A stretch of DNA of 64,000 nucleotides from Fulvivirga ligni (GCF_021389935.1 NZ_CP089979.1:4569001-4633000); one strand, 5' to 3'. Positions 52,358 through 62,547 are shown, counted from the first letter of the stretch. Notes: generated by a model from the letters alone, not told the origin. A program made the numbers and translations.

Positions 52358-54412
52358 TCATAACTCGGAAGACCACACCTGCCATTCAGGATGCTTCACT
52401 ATCTGAGCTGAAGACTCAATCATGAGTTCACCACCCTTCATTAGCTCCTCATGAGTGAGCCAGTTTCGCTGTAGCTTTTTACCGTTAAGGGTGAGATTTT
52501 TGATATAGACATTTTTGTCTGAAAAATTACTTACCTGAATGGTGAGCGGATGCTTAGAACTCTCGTTTAGCACCACCTTTTTAAACAGAGGAACATGAAT
52601 ATAATAGATCGGTTCACCCACCGCTGCGGGTGTAAGTCCTATTCCTGCCAAAACAAACCAGCCAGAGAGCGCACCGGCGTCATCATCCATGGTGGATAAG
52701 AAGGCTTTGGGTCTATTGTTGTAGATTCTACCGACAAAAGGATCTATGCCTTTGCTGTTGTTATTAAAGTAAAACTGGTTTACTGTATCGATAGCTATCT
52801 GATGGATGAGTTTCTGGCTCATCCAGGGTTGTGAAGTGGCCTGATACATCCAAGGTACCTGAATATCAGGCTCATTGGCATGGTTATAATAATCGCCTTT
52901 GAAAAATTGATCTAACTGACTGATAAATTCAGCTTCTCCACCAGTGAGCTCTATGAGGCCTTTCACATCATAGGGCACCAACCAGCGGTACTGGCACACT
53001 GTACCCTGATACATGCCTCGGGCTCCCATTCTGTCAATATCATTCTTGCTGAGGTCTTGAAAATCCTTTTTCCAATGGCCTTTGTACGCTGCTGCTTTTT
53101 GCTTGTATTTGGTAGCAGCCTGCTCCTGCCCCAGCTCCTGGTATATTTCTGCCAGGGCCCAATCGTCATAACATGATTCGAGGGCCTTATCAGGGCTTTT
53201 AAAATCCAGTTTATTGTTTTCACTTACCAGCGAATCTAAAATAGAGGCAAAATCCACTTTATAACCTTTTCTATAAGCGTCTAGCAATACCACTACGGCA
53301 TGCTCAGTACGCACAGTATGTGAGGGTTCATTAGGAGTGGAAAAATCATCCTTTCCATGGTTATACATCTGCTCTATCGACCAAACCATGTCACCATATT
53401 CTTTGGCGTAAGCCATTGATAATAAGGGAAGTTGCGTTTTATAATTATCCCAAATGGCCCAGCCATTATAAAAGGTATTCTTTTTAGATTTTTGCAGTGA
53501 TCCATCAATGGCTCTGTAGCTATGATCCTCCTCTGATATCTCAAAAGGCGACTGTAATGTGCGATAAAGCAAGGAATAGAAAAGATCTGCTCTCTCTTTA
53601 TCACCTTCTACTTTTACCTGACTCAACTTCTGATTCCAAGCCTGCTCAGTGGCTGCTTTTAATTGAGAAAATGAATCTGAAGTGATAGATTTTTTAGCAT
53701 GTTCCACATCTACTGATGAAAAGGCAATCCTGATGTCAACCTTTTTCTGATCTGTATCCAGGAGGGCTAAAACCTGGTGCTCTCCAGACTTCTCAAACTT
53801 TACATTTTCGCTAAATTCCATAGCGTAGTATATCTTGTAAATACCTCTGCTACAGGTGGTTCCTGCTCTTACAAAGCCAGTAATGGTATTGCCTGATATC
53901 TTATGTTGCTCTTCTACAAATCTGCCTACAAAAGCGTAGCCCAAATCAATGTAAAAGCCATTGTCGCCCTCACTGAACTCATATTGATGTACTCCCTGCT
54001 TTTTATTCACCGTAAACTGCGCCTGAATGCCGTTATCAAATTTCACCCCATAAAAACCCGGGCTGCCCAACTGACTTGTTTTAATCAGCTCGGCATCCTG
54101 CTCATTATTGGTAAAGGGCTTGATAAGAATATTTCCACCATCTCCCTGACAGCCAACGCCTTCCATTCTATTATGCGTAAAACCAAGGTATTGCTTAGCA
54201 TAGTATTCATAGCCAGGATGTGTTGCAGGATAGGTTTGTGGGCCAATGCTCAACATGCTAAATGGATAGCTGGCCGCAGGTGACATCTGACCATGATCGC
54301 CCGATGTACCCAAAAAGACATTTACCTGATCTGACTGAGCAAAAACTGAGAATTGCGTAAAAACAATAAATAAGGATAGAATAAAAATGCGAAAATGATT
54401 GATCTTGATCAT
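52358..54412 (-). CDS. GH92-family protein with divergent C-terminal motif
   Basis: 684 residues; signal ending SVFAQ. GH92 framework is clear: VNVFLGTSGDHGQMSPAASY, YLGFTHNRMEGVGCQGDGGN, LESCYDDWALAEIYQELG, NEPDIQVPWMYQATSQPW. The C-terminal active-site strand reads MDDDAGALSGWFVLAGIGLT instead of the usual NDDxGQMSAWYVFxAxGxYP, and the stretch equivalent to GNSWNYxW is CQYRWLVPYDVKG. It may have a different specificity or be weakened. Last gene of the sulfatase/GH125 run, 18 bases after another GH92. Confidence 0.85.
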   Translation of the reverse strand: MIKINHFRIFILSLFIVFTQFSVFAQSDQVNVFLGTSGDHGQMSPAASYPFSMLSIGPQTYPATHPGYEYYAKQYLGFTHNRMEGVGCQGDGGNILIKPFTNNEQDAELIKTSQLGSPGFYGVKFDNGIQAQFTVNKKQGVHQYEFSEGDNGFYIDLGYAFVGRFVEEQHKISGNTITGFVRAGTTCSRGIYKIYYAMEFSENVKFEKSGEHQVLALLDTDQKKVDIRIAFSSVDVEHAKKSITSDSFSQLKAATEQAWNQKLSQVKVEGDKERADLFYSLLYRTLQSPFEISEEDHSYRAIDGSLQKSKKNTFYNGWAIWDNYKTQLPLLSMAYAKEYGDMVWSIEQMYNHGKDDFSTPNEPSHTVRTEHAVVVLLDAYRKGYKVDFASILDSLVSENNKLDFKSPDKALESCYDDWALAEIYQELGQEQAATKYKQKAAAYKGHWKKDFQDLSKNDIDRMGARGMYQGTVCQYRWLVPYDVKGLIELTGGEAEFISQLDQFFKGDYYNHANEPDIQVPWMYQATSQPWMSQKLIHQIAIDTVNQFYFNNNSKGIDPFVGRIYNNRPKAFLSTMDDDAGALSGWFVLAGIGLTPAAVGEPIYYIHVPLFKKVVLNESSKHPLTIQVSNFSDKNVYIKNLTLNGKKLQRNWLTHEELMKGGELMIESSAQIVKHPEWQVWSSEL

Positions 54413-54429
54413 TCAGGTAAGTATTGAAA

Positions 54430-56580
54430 TTATTTAGTTATGATATTGATATTGGCTCCGTTTTCAAAGAGATGGTAAGGCACGAAATAGCCTTTCTGCG
54501 TTTTTCCATCCACTTTAATCTTCTTAAGCTCACGGCTAGGACCTTCTTTCTTAATAGACAGTGTTTTGCCTTCTTTTGTGTGCCAAACTACTTCATCAAA
54601 CAATGGTACGGAAACAATGTACTCATTATCTACTGATGAAAAAGGATATAAACCTAAGGCACTGAAAACATACCAGGCGCTCATCTCCCCAGCATCATCC
54701 ATGCCTGACAGTGCGAGGCCATACTCTCCTACTCCATAGAAATTATTCAAAATATTATCCAGCACTTGCTGCGATTTCTCCGGTTTATCGGCAAAGTAGT
54801 AAGCAAAGGGGGCCTCATGGTCGGGCTGATTGCCGTGGCAGTACTGACCAATAAAGCTGCTGACGTTTCTTGCAATATGGTTAGGATTCCAGGGCAATGT
54901 AAAGAGTGAATCCAATTTCTCTTCAAAGGCCTTTTTCCCTCCATAAAGGTCTACCAACCCAGGCATATCATGCGTAACGAAGAAAGACACCTGCCAGGCA
55001 TTGGCCTCTCTGTACATGTATTCATAATATGGATATTGCGGATCAAAATTCTTCACCCAGCTACCATCTTCCAGCTTCCCTTTCATAAATCGGGTAGCAG
55101 AGTCAAATACATTCTTATAATTCTGAGCTCGTTTGGAGTAGACTTCAAAGTTCTTCTGATCATCTAAGTGCTTAGCTAATAATGAGATAGCATAATCATC
55201 GTACGCGTATTCCAGGGTTTTAGAAACACCTGCTTTGGCCTTTGTTTCCACGTGCGGATGCTCCCTTTCGGGTGTGGATATGTAGCCTTTCTCAATGTAT
55301 TCTGTAATGTGCGGCCTTGTACCACCTTCTTTAGTGGCATTGTTGAGCAACAATTCATAGGCCTTTTTAATGTCAAAATCATTCACACCTCTTAAATATG
55401 AGCCGATGATAAAGGGAGCCGCATGATCCCCATGAAAGAAAGTAGGAATGAAACCAGTAATCTCGCCCTGATCTATCAATGATTTAATCACGTCATTCGT
55501 TACTTCTGGAGAAACCATGCTCAGCAGCACTAGCTTGTTTCTAAAAGTATCCCACAAAGATGGGTTGGTGTAGTAATTAAAGTCTTCTGTTCTGGTGTTT
55601 CCAGACCTGTCAATAAACTGGCCGTTGATATCACTTCTTAATGCAGGCCATAAGAATGAGCGATAAAACGAGGAATAGAATATATTCCTTTGTTTATCAG
55701 TACCACCCTTAACTTCTATTGTCGATAACAGGTCATTCCAGGTTTGTTGACCTTTAGTATGAATCTGATCGAAAGTCTGGCTTCCAATTTCTTGTTTTAG
55801 GTTTTCCTTTGCATTCTCTATGCTTACGAAAGAAAGGGCAATTTTTAAAGTTACTTCTTTAGCTCCACCATCTGCTACCGTTAGGGTGGCATAACCGTCT
55901 CTTTTGCCCTCATCTTGGGTACTTAAATCCGTAATGTCATGACTGAGTTCGGCATAGAAGTAGATTTTCTCACCACCTGTTCTTTGAAATCCGGCGAGCG
56001 TTTTTGAGTCTTTTTTCTCTATTTTCCAGTCTGAAACGCCATGATTGGCCCTTCCCAGATCAAATAGAATTCTGCGGTTATTGGCATTTTCATAAGTATA
56101 AGCATGATAGCCGCAACGCAAAGTAGAGGTAAGTCGAGCTTTTACATGATAGTCTTTCAGGTCTACTTCGTAATAAGCTGGAGAGGCCTTTTCCTGATCA
56201 TGACTGTAGTGTGACTTAAAAGGATGGCTCGCATCTGAGGAAATGGGCATAATAGGAATATGACATAGATTCCAGTGGCCTTTATTAGTATGCGTGAAGC
56301 CGATTATTTCATCATCTTCATACTCATAACCGGCTCCTGAGCCATATTGAGTAATCGGACTGAGCTGCACCATGGCATTAGGCAATGATGAGCCTGGAAA
56401 AGTTAAGCCCGCCCACACTCTCCAATCGCGGGGCGGAGTATAACCAATAAAATCAGGATCAGTTAATGGCGCTGTTCCTACAAAGGGATTAACATATTGG
56501 GTGTAATCCTTCTTTTGTGAATAACAGTATTTCAAAGAGATAGCGCATAAAACGCATATCAGCAATATATTTTTCTTCAT
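54430..56580 (-). CDS. GH92 alpha-mannosidase
   Basis: Start at the ATG at 56580 (the GTG one codon upstream is less likely). About 716 residues with signal peptide. GH92 motifs: TQYVNPFVGTAPLTDPDFIG, GAGYEYEDDEIIGFTHTNKG, LEYAYDDYAISLLAKHLDD, REANAWQVSFFVTHDMPGL, HGNQPDHEAPFAYYFADKP and GLSGMDDAGEMSAWYVFSAL. Exo-alpha-mannosidase acting with GH125 and the two GH92 of the second PUL. Follows GH125 by 21 bases. Confidence 0.9.
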   Translation of the reverse strand: MKKNILLICVLCAISLKYCYSQKKDYTQYVNPFVGTAPLTDPDFIGYTPPRDWRVWAGLTFPGSSLPNAMVQLSPITQYGSGAGYEYEDDEIIGFTHTNKGHWNLCHIPIMPISSDASHPFKSHYSHDQEKASPAYYEVDLKDYHVKARLTSTLRCGYHAYTYENANNRRILFDLGRANHGVSDWKIEKKDSKTLAGFQRTGGEKIYFYAELSHDITDLSTQDEGKRDGYATLTVADGGAKEVTLKIALSFVSIENAKENLKQEIGSQTFDQIHTKGQQTWNDLLSTIEVKGGTDKQRNIFYSSFYRSFLWPALRSDINGQFIDRSGNTRTEDFNYYTNPSLWDTFRNKLVLLSMVSPEVTNDVIKSLIDQGEITGFIPTFFHGDHAAPFIIGSYLRGVNDFDIKKAYELLLNNATKEGGTRPHITEYIEKGYISTPEREHPHVETKAKAGVSKTLEYAYDDYAISLLAKHLDDQKNFEVYSKRAQNYKNVFDSATRFMKGKLEDGSWVKNFDPQYPYYEYMYREANAWQVSFFVTHDMPGLVDLYGGKKAFEEKLDSLFTLPWNPNHIARNVSSFIGQYCHGNQPDHEAPFAYYFADKPEKSQQVLDNILNNFYGVGEYGLALSGMDDAGEMSAWYVFSALGLYPFSSVDNEYIVSVPLFDEVVWHTKEGKTLSIKKEGPSRELKKIKVDGKTQKGYFVPYHLFENGANINIITK

Positions 56581-56601
56581 CACTAACTGATCCTTTTCTA
56601 A

Positions 56602-58020
56602 TTATGATAACAATTCAGGGTTTTCCTCGAATGTTTTATACAAGAACTCACCAAAAAGCGTGTTCGCCCAGGCAAACCATGATCTTGAGAAGTTCTTAGG
56701 ATCATCTTTATGGAAAGATTCGTGCATAAATCCAGTGCCACCATGAGTAGCCTGCAAAGTTTTGATACACCATTTTATCTCATCTTTGCTAGTGCTGGTA
56801 AGACCTTTCATGGTGATACTCATAGGCCAGATCATATCATGCCCTACGTGTGGTCCACCGATACCTTCTGCAGCTTTACCTTTAAAGAAGAATGGGTTAT
56901 CCAATGACCAGATGTACTTTCTGGTGTTCTGATAAATAGGATCATTAACGTCCACCGCATCCAGATAAGGAAGTGATAATAAGCTAGGTACGTTGGCATC
57001 ATCCATCAGATTATAGCTACCGAAGCCATTTACCTCGAAGGCATAGATTCTACCATATTTAGGATGATCTACTACTGCATATTCTTTTAATGCCTTATCT
57101 ACTTCATCAGCTAATGCTGTCAGTTGCTTGGCCGTAGCGGCATCATTGGCAATTTCAGTCATCATAGTAGCTGCTTGTCTCAAACTTACTACCGCGAAGA
57201 AGTTAGAAGGAATAAGGAATGGATAAACTGTAGCATCATCACTAGGACGGAACATAGAGCAGATAAGACCTACAGGATTTACAGGATAACCATAACCTTT
57301 CATAGTTAAAGTATCTGTAGCATGAGGTGTTTCTCTCATGAACGAGTATGGACCTAAATTCTCTTTTCTCTGCTGCTCTTTAAAGGTTTTTAAAATGGCC
57401 TTTATCGCTTTTTGCCAGTCTGCATCGAATGGTTTTGTATCACCAGAAGCTTTCCAGTAGTTATATGCCAAACGAATTGGATAGCATAAAGAATCAATCT
57501 CGTACTTTCTTTCGTGCACACCAGGCTTCATGTCCGTTAAGTCAGTAGCCCACTCTCCTCTTTTGTTAGGATCATCATAGAAAGCATTCGCATAAGGATC
57601 TTTCAGAATATAGCTGGTCTGGCGGTTAATTACCCCTGCGATAAGATTTTGAAGCTCTTTGTCTTCATCTATAAACTTCAGGTATGGCCAAACCTGCGCC
57701 ACACTGTCTCTGAGCCACATGGCATCAATGTCACCAGTGATTACATAGGTATCTGGTTTACCGCCGTTATTAGAATAGGTAACGGTGGTGTCAATAGTGT
57801 TAGGAAAGCAGTTATTGAATAACCAGGCTAACTCTTCATTTTTTACACCTTTTTGAAATTTCTTAATGGCTTTTTCAATAGCCTTGCTTTTAAAATTTCT
57901 CTTGCCTTCCGCTACTCTTACCACAGGAAATGCATCTGCGGCGTATAGTGAATACGGATTTACGAGAGCTGCTGCAGCTCCTACGGCTGCTGAACTTTGC
58001 ATAAATTTTCTTCTGTCCAT
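56602..58020 (-). CDS. GH125 exo-alpha-1,6-mannosidase
   Basis: 472 residues, close to the usual GH125 length. N-terminus MDRRKFMQSSAAVGAAAALV has an RR-containing twin-arginine-like export signal. Family motifs: TYVITGDIDAMWLRDSVAQV, GVHERKYEIDSLCYPIRLAY, ETPHATDTLTMKGYGYPVNP, MFRPSDDATVYPFLIPSNF, GGPHVGHDMIWPMS and FHKDDPKNFSRSWFAWANTL. GH125 removes terminal alpha-1,6-linked mannose, complementing GH76 (endo-1,6) and GH92 (1,2/1,3). Tat export implies folding before translocation. Good confidence. Confidence 0.92.
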   Translation of the reverse strand: MDRRKFMQSSAAVGAAAALVNPYSLYAADAFPVVRVAEGKRNFKSKAIEKAIKKFQKGVKNEELAWLFNNCFPNTIDTTVTYSNNGGKPDTYVITGDIDAMWLRDSVAQVWPYLKFIDEDKELQNLIAGVINRQTSYILKDPYANAFYDDPNKRGEWATDLTDMKPGVHERKYEIDSLCYPIRLAYNYWKASGDTKPFDADWQKAIKAILKTFKEQQRKENLGPYSFMRETPHATDTLTMKGYGYPVNPVGLICSMFRPSDDATVYPFLIPSNFFAVVSLRQAATMMTEIANDAATAKQLTALADEVDKALKEYAVVDHPKYGRIYAFEVNGFGSYNLMDDANVPSLLSLPYLDAVDVNDPIYQNTRKYIWSLDNPFFFKGKAAEGIGGPHVGHDMIWPMSITMKGLTSTSKDEIKWCIKTLQATHGGTGFMHESFHKDDPKNFSRSWFAWANTLFGEFLYKTFEENPELLS

Positions 58021-58139
58021 GAGTTCTAATATGTAAGGAGTTTAGTAGTTAATTTATTAATAGTGATGATGGCTTCCCGGTTCATTGTTATTACCAACTC
58101 CAAATCACCATGCACCACTGTAGTTACTTATTTGATTGA

Positions 58140-60608
58140 TTACTTTTTGTTTTCAAGCTTCCATTGAAGCATTTTCATAAAATAGCCGCCTACTACTGAT
58201 CGGGCCTTAAAATTCGGCACTCTGGCATCAGTAGTTTCATGCCAGTCACTTACAGGCACTCTGTCCTGGGTTTCGTTAGCATAGTCCCACATAGGATTAA
58301 TTAACGCTTTAAAATCTTCTTCATTGTCAGCCATGCTGGCGGTCCACATTACCCAGTCAGACTTGGTGTAAGTCTTTCTGCTATCCAGAGGAAGGCCATA
58401 TTTTCTTTGCTGAGTGAGGTAATACTTGATCTCTTTTTGGTGCACTGACTCAGGGAATACATGGAAATCCAGCATATCATCCCAAACCAGGTTGTACTTC
58501 TGGCTCCAGGTGCCTTTCTTTTCGAAAGCTAAAGTATAATGATCACCGTTATTGGCCAATTTGGTCCACTTCTTAGCGAAGTCTTTGGCGGCACTCATAT
58601 ATTTCTTTTCGGCGGCCTTATCTCCCAACATACCAGCCAGCTTGCCGTATGAAGCAATGGCCATAATAGCCTTGATAGAAAGGTTGGCATTTCTGGCCAG
58701 GTGCCCGGCAAAATCATCCGTAGAAAGCTGATTAGCAGGATCAAAACCGCTCTTCATTAAGTATTCGGCCCAGGTAGTAAGGGTAGCCCAGTGTGATTTC
58801 GCATAATCAGCATTGCCTTCCATTTCAGCAATGGCTGCTGCCAACGTGAGCATATTACCGGCTTCTTCTACAGGCATATCTTCACCATAAGTTTGGCCTG
58901 TGGCAATAGGGTAAGTACCTAAATCATGCGCCGGGAAAGGCTTTTTCCATCGGCCGCTCTCACTGTAATAGAAAATGCCATTCATCATACCTTTTACCAA
59001 ATCAGGGTTATAGATCAGGAATAATGGCGATGATGGATAAGTGATATCCACTGTATTTATAGAGCCATTGCTATGATTTTCTTTTGACATAAAGAGCAAA
59101 TCGCCCTCTTTGTTTTCAAGTAAAGAATGGGCCGCTATAGCTTGTCGATAAGCCAGGTTACATAACTCCGCGTACTTCTCTCCACCCGCTGCTACTGCAT
59201 CTTTATCTAACTGACTATCAAAGGCTTCGCATCTTTCATACACCTGCTTGTAGTCTTTCATAGACTGAGCCAACAGGCCTTCCATGCTCTCATAGTTCTT
59301 TTTCCACCATGGCGTTAACTTCTGATCGAACAGCTGTACCGACTGCAATTCATCATAACCAATCAGGTATACCTGCTCTTTGGTTTCGCCCTTTACAGAT
59401 CCCAGGTCAGTAACGGTGCTCATTACCATAGATTTGCCTGACTGGCCGCCTTCTGTGCCAGGATTCTTACCATTAACGAAAGGTAAAATAGCACTTCCTG
59501 CCGGAGTGATATACTGTGAGGTATTCGCCCCAGCCTCTGTGGCCACATAAGCATAACCCCAGTCAATCCTTACGCCGTCACCTTTTCTCTTTAAGATGGG
59601 CTGCTCTACGGTACCGGCTTTCATAATGGCCAGATTGTTTTCACTATACTTCCAGGTTTCCACCTCCTGAGCTGGTGTGTGTACCGCCAGGTTACTGCCA
59701 ACGCCGAAGTAATATTTCACATCATGCTTACTGTTATCAGAAAAATTAGTTTTCACTGAAACATAAGAAACAGGGCGGCTAAGCAACTCTAAATCATCCA
59801 ATAAAGCTGGTGAGGTAAATGTTACATCCACTTTGGCGGTCCCACAATCGAAATGATACACGGTGCGGGTGGCATGCAGGTCTACTCCTGTTTGTTTGGC
59901 CTTTTGAATATCGATCTTAGCCATGGCATCGGTTTCCTTCACTATGCCGGCATCTAACCAGGCGCCACCAGCCGTATTTTCTATGTGAATGGCCAATACA
60001 TTACCTTTCTTCTTCAGCTTTTTCGCCACCTGATCTTCAATAGCTATAAATTTATACTGATCTTTCCAGCCTTCTACATCATAGATTTTCTCACCATTGA
60101 TGTACACCTTGATGTTATCATCATGACGCAGCTTGAGGTAAAGCTTTTTGAAATCACCAGAAGGCATATCGAAACTGCGACGCACCCAAAGATGCTTACT
60201 CTTCCATAACGTTTTAGCCAGAGATTCATTATCACTGAATGGTGCAGCACCGCTTTTCCAGGCCTCATCCTTAAAGTCAGCCTTGAGCCAGTCATTTGCA
60301 GGCTCCTCTTCGGTGTACTTTACCTTGTAACTTTTCTCATCAGCGGTAGGGAGCACGGTCTCAAACTGCTTGGCCTCCTCCCCTATGATTCTGTAATATT
60401 GATTATCTATTTTGATGATACCAGTAATGGAGTGGTCATCGCCCGTCCAGTGCTTGGTAGGTAATCCGTTAAGTTCATTACCCATAGACCAGATACTTAG
60501 GTATGGATTATGCGTAACCAAAGGATAAGCCGGAGCCCTTAAATCCTGCGCTCCAGCAGTATAACATATTGCTAGTAAAGCAAATACAACAAAAAATCTT
60601 CTTAGCAT
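58140..60608 (-). CDS. GtaA-like protein (DUF4964/5127/4965/1793 type)
   Basis: 822 residues; signal ending AGAQ. N-terminal motif LRAPAYPLVTHNPYLSIWSM then TKHWTGDD, a galactose-binding-fold insertion (about 90-220, LKLRHDDNIKVYINGEKIYD), and an alpha/alpha-barrel-like C-terminal half with AHDLGTYPIATGQTYGEDMP, EEAGNMLTLAAAIAEMEGN, LVWDDMLDFHVFPESV and PVSDWHETTDARVPNFKARS. These match the DUF4965/DUF1793 group related to fungal glutaminase A; several such proteins sit in PULs and a glycosidase role is suspected. Function not established here. It lies 66 bases downstream of the sulfatase region. Confidence 0.8.
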   Translation of the reverse strand: MLRRFFVVFALLAICYTAGAQDLRAPAYPLVTHNPYLSIWSMGNELNGLPTKHWTGDDHSITGIIKIDNQYYRIIGEEAKQFETVLPTADEKSYKVKYTEEEPANDWLKADFKDEAWKSGAAPFSDNESLAKTLWKSKHLWVRRSFDMPSGDFKKLYLKLRHDDNIKVYINGEKIYDVEGWKDQYKFIAIEDQVAKKLKKKGNVLAIHIENTAGGAWLDAGIVKETDAMAKIDIQKAKQTGVDLHATRTVYHFDCGTAKVDVTFTSPALLDDLELLSRPVSYVSVKTNFSDNSKHDVKYYFGVGSNLAVHTPAQEVETWKYSENNLAIMKAGTVEQPILKRKGDGVRIDWGYAYVATEAGANTSQYITPAGSAILPFVNGKNPGTEGGQSGKSMVMSTVTDLGSVKGETKEQVYLIGYDELQSVQLFDQKLTPWWKKNYESMEGLLAQSMKDYKQVYERCEAFDSQLDKDAVAAGGEKYAELCNLAYRQAIAAHSLLENKEGDLLFMSKENHSNGSINTVDITYPSSPLFLIYNPDLVKGMMNGIFYYSESGRWKKPFPAHDLGTYPIATGQTYGEDMPVEEAGNMLTLAAAIAEMEGNADYAKSHWATLTTWAEYLMKSGFDPANQLSTDDFAGHLARNANLSIKAIMAIASYGKLAGMLGDKAAEKKYMSAAKDFAKKWTKLANNGDHYTLAFEKKGTWSQKYNLVWDDMLDFHVFPESVHQKEIKYYLTQQRKYGLPLDSRKTYTKSDWVMWTASMADNEEDFKALINPMWDYANETQDRVPVSDWHETTDARVPNFKARSVVGGYFMKMLQWKLENKK

Positions 60609-60673
60609 TTATTCAAATTTATCAGTTATAATACACGTTTATTCTTCAGGTTAAGATAAGTTTGAAACAACTA

Positions 60674-62334
60674 CTATTTATGTTTAGCAGACATAATATT
60701 TTGGATTTCATTCCACGGTTTCACCTGATGATTATCAGCCCACTGCTGCCATAAATCAGACATCTCTTTCACCTTATCAGGATTTTGACTGGCCAGATCA
60801 TGAGTTTCTGTACGGTCTTTTTCCATATCGTAAAGCTCCCAATGGTTCTTCTTTTTGCCTTTCCACTGCATCACCAGCTTATACTTGCCCAGCCTTACCG
60901 CCTTGTTCCCTTCATGCTCCCAGAAAATAGGCTCAATGTGCACAGGTTCATCCTTACCTTTTAGCACAGGAATGAGGCTTTTACCCACCAGCGGCTTAAT
61001 GTTTTCCATGCCTTTCGGCGGATAGTCAGCCTGCGCCACATCTATGAACGTGGCCATAAGATCTGGCAAAAAGCTATGCTCGCGAATAAATTTACCTTTA
61101 TACTGCGCTGCCATGCCCGGCCAGCGAATGATCAGCGGGCTGGAAATACCACCTTCATGCACCCAGTGCTTATACCTCCTAAACGGAGTGTTAGATGAAT
61201 TTGCCCAGGCTTGTCCGTAAGTCAACCATAAACCTTCCTCTGTTTCCAACAAATCTTTATTACCCCCACCTAAGGTTCCACCCTCGGCACAGGCCCCGTT
61301 ATCATTTAAGAAGACGAAAAGCGTGTTATCTAACTCATTTTTATCCATTAAATATTTCACTAATCGCCCTATGTTCTGGTCCATTCTATCTACCTGAGCC
61401 GCATAAATTGCCCTTCTCAGCGCCATTTCCTCCCTTTTTCTTCCGGCAGACTGCTCCACTCTGGTGCATCGGCCTCGGTCAGTTCCCAGGAGGTATCCAG
61501 AATGCCCAGCGCTTTCATGCGGGCAAAACGATCCTCTCTTACCTTCTCCCAGCCTTCTTTATAAGTGCTTCTGTACTTGTCAATATCTTCTTTAGGTGCC
61601 TGAAGCGGCCAGTGCGGCGCATTATAGGCCAGGTATAAAAAGAATGGCCTATCCTGATCTCCCTCATTGATAAATTCAATGGCCTTATCAGTAAAGGCAT
61701 CAGTGGTATAATACTCAGGATCAGTAACTTCTATTGATTCATTTTGCTCGTAGATCTGTCTGGGCTCTACTGGTTTAAAGTAGTTGGTAGCACCAGCCAG
61801 TATGCCGTAAAACTGGTCAAAACCTCTTTGATTAGGCCATAGCTCCTGCTTTTGCACACCCAAATGCCACTTGCCCGACATATACGTTTGGTAGCCCGCA
61901 CCCTTCAGCACCTCAGCCATGGTAGCACACTCTTTATTCAAAAACCCACGGTAGCCCGGCAGATTATAGTCATGCTGCTGATCAGCCTTGGGTGGATTAG
62001 TCATGTGGCCAATGCCCGTATCATGCGGATAAAGGCCTGATATTAAGGACGCTCTGGTAGGACAACACCTGGCGGCATTATAAAACTGAGTGAACCGCAC
62101 CCCTTCCTGCGCCAACTTATCCAGCTGGGGCGTGTTGATCTCCCCGCCGTAACAACCCAAATCTGAATACCCCATATCATCTGACATGATCAATACTATG
62201 TTAGGTCTTTTCGCTGGTTTTGAAGCTGTGGTAGCCCCCGCACCCTGAGATGACGTGCATGACGCTGATAATGAAACAGTAATAATGGCCGCAAAAAGAA
62301 CGGACCAAACATGAATGAGGTAGCGAAGTTTCAT
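60674..62334 (-). pseudogene. Arylsulfatase gene split by a frameshift
   Basis: The N-terminal part (62334 to about 61440) has a signal peptide, NIVLIMSDDMGYSDLGCYGG, the sulfatase signature RCCPTRASLISGLYPHDTG (Cys for formylglycine, in a CxPxR context) and SGKWHLG. The C-terminal part (61459-60674) has AAQVDRMDQNIGRLVKYLMD, LFVFLNDNGACAEGG and KHWVHEGGISSPLIIRWPGM. Together they form one arylsulfatase of about 550 residues. One extra A in the T run (plus strand 61435-61439) would restore LPEEKREEMALRRA. It could be a sequencing error, a mutation or slippage; as read, the gene is broken. A LacI-like operator lies 12-23 bases before the start. Confidence 0.85.
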
Positions 62335-62345
62335 GAGTAGTTAGC

Positions 62346-62357
62346 TAAATCGGTTTA
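62346..62357. promoter_or_regulatory. LacI-type operator-like palindrome (site 5)
   Basis: TAAATCGGTTTA, only 12 bases from the sulfatase start codon. Same core as site 3 (39455-39466). Confidence 0.55.
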
Positions 62358-62547
62358 TCTAAAGAACGGAATATTTATTTTATTACCAAAAATTGACGAA
62401 GTAATAAAGCAAAAGTTATTTAGACAGGTGGAATGCTGTGGTGAGTGGTTGAGCGGTGATGGGTATGTAATTATTGGCCAGATGGATGGATTAATGGCTT
62501 CTTCTAGTCACGTGACGGTTCTACACTAGGCCATTGATCAACATGGA

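Noticed and set aside
61417-61459. Programmed frameshift in the sulfatase
   Set aside because: No canonical slippery heptamer or downstream pseudoknot was recognised; a single-base loss at a homopolymer is the simpler explanation.
61195-61638. Plus-strand frame of 147 codons
   Set aside because: It lies antisense to the sulfatase, whose motifs are clear; low-complexity His/Pro/Phe-rich translation is typical of a shadow frame.
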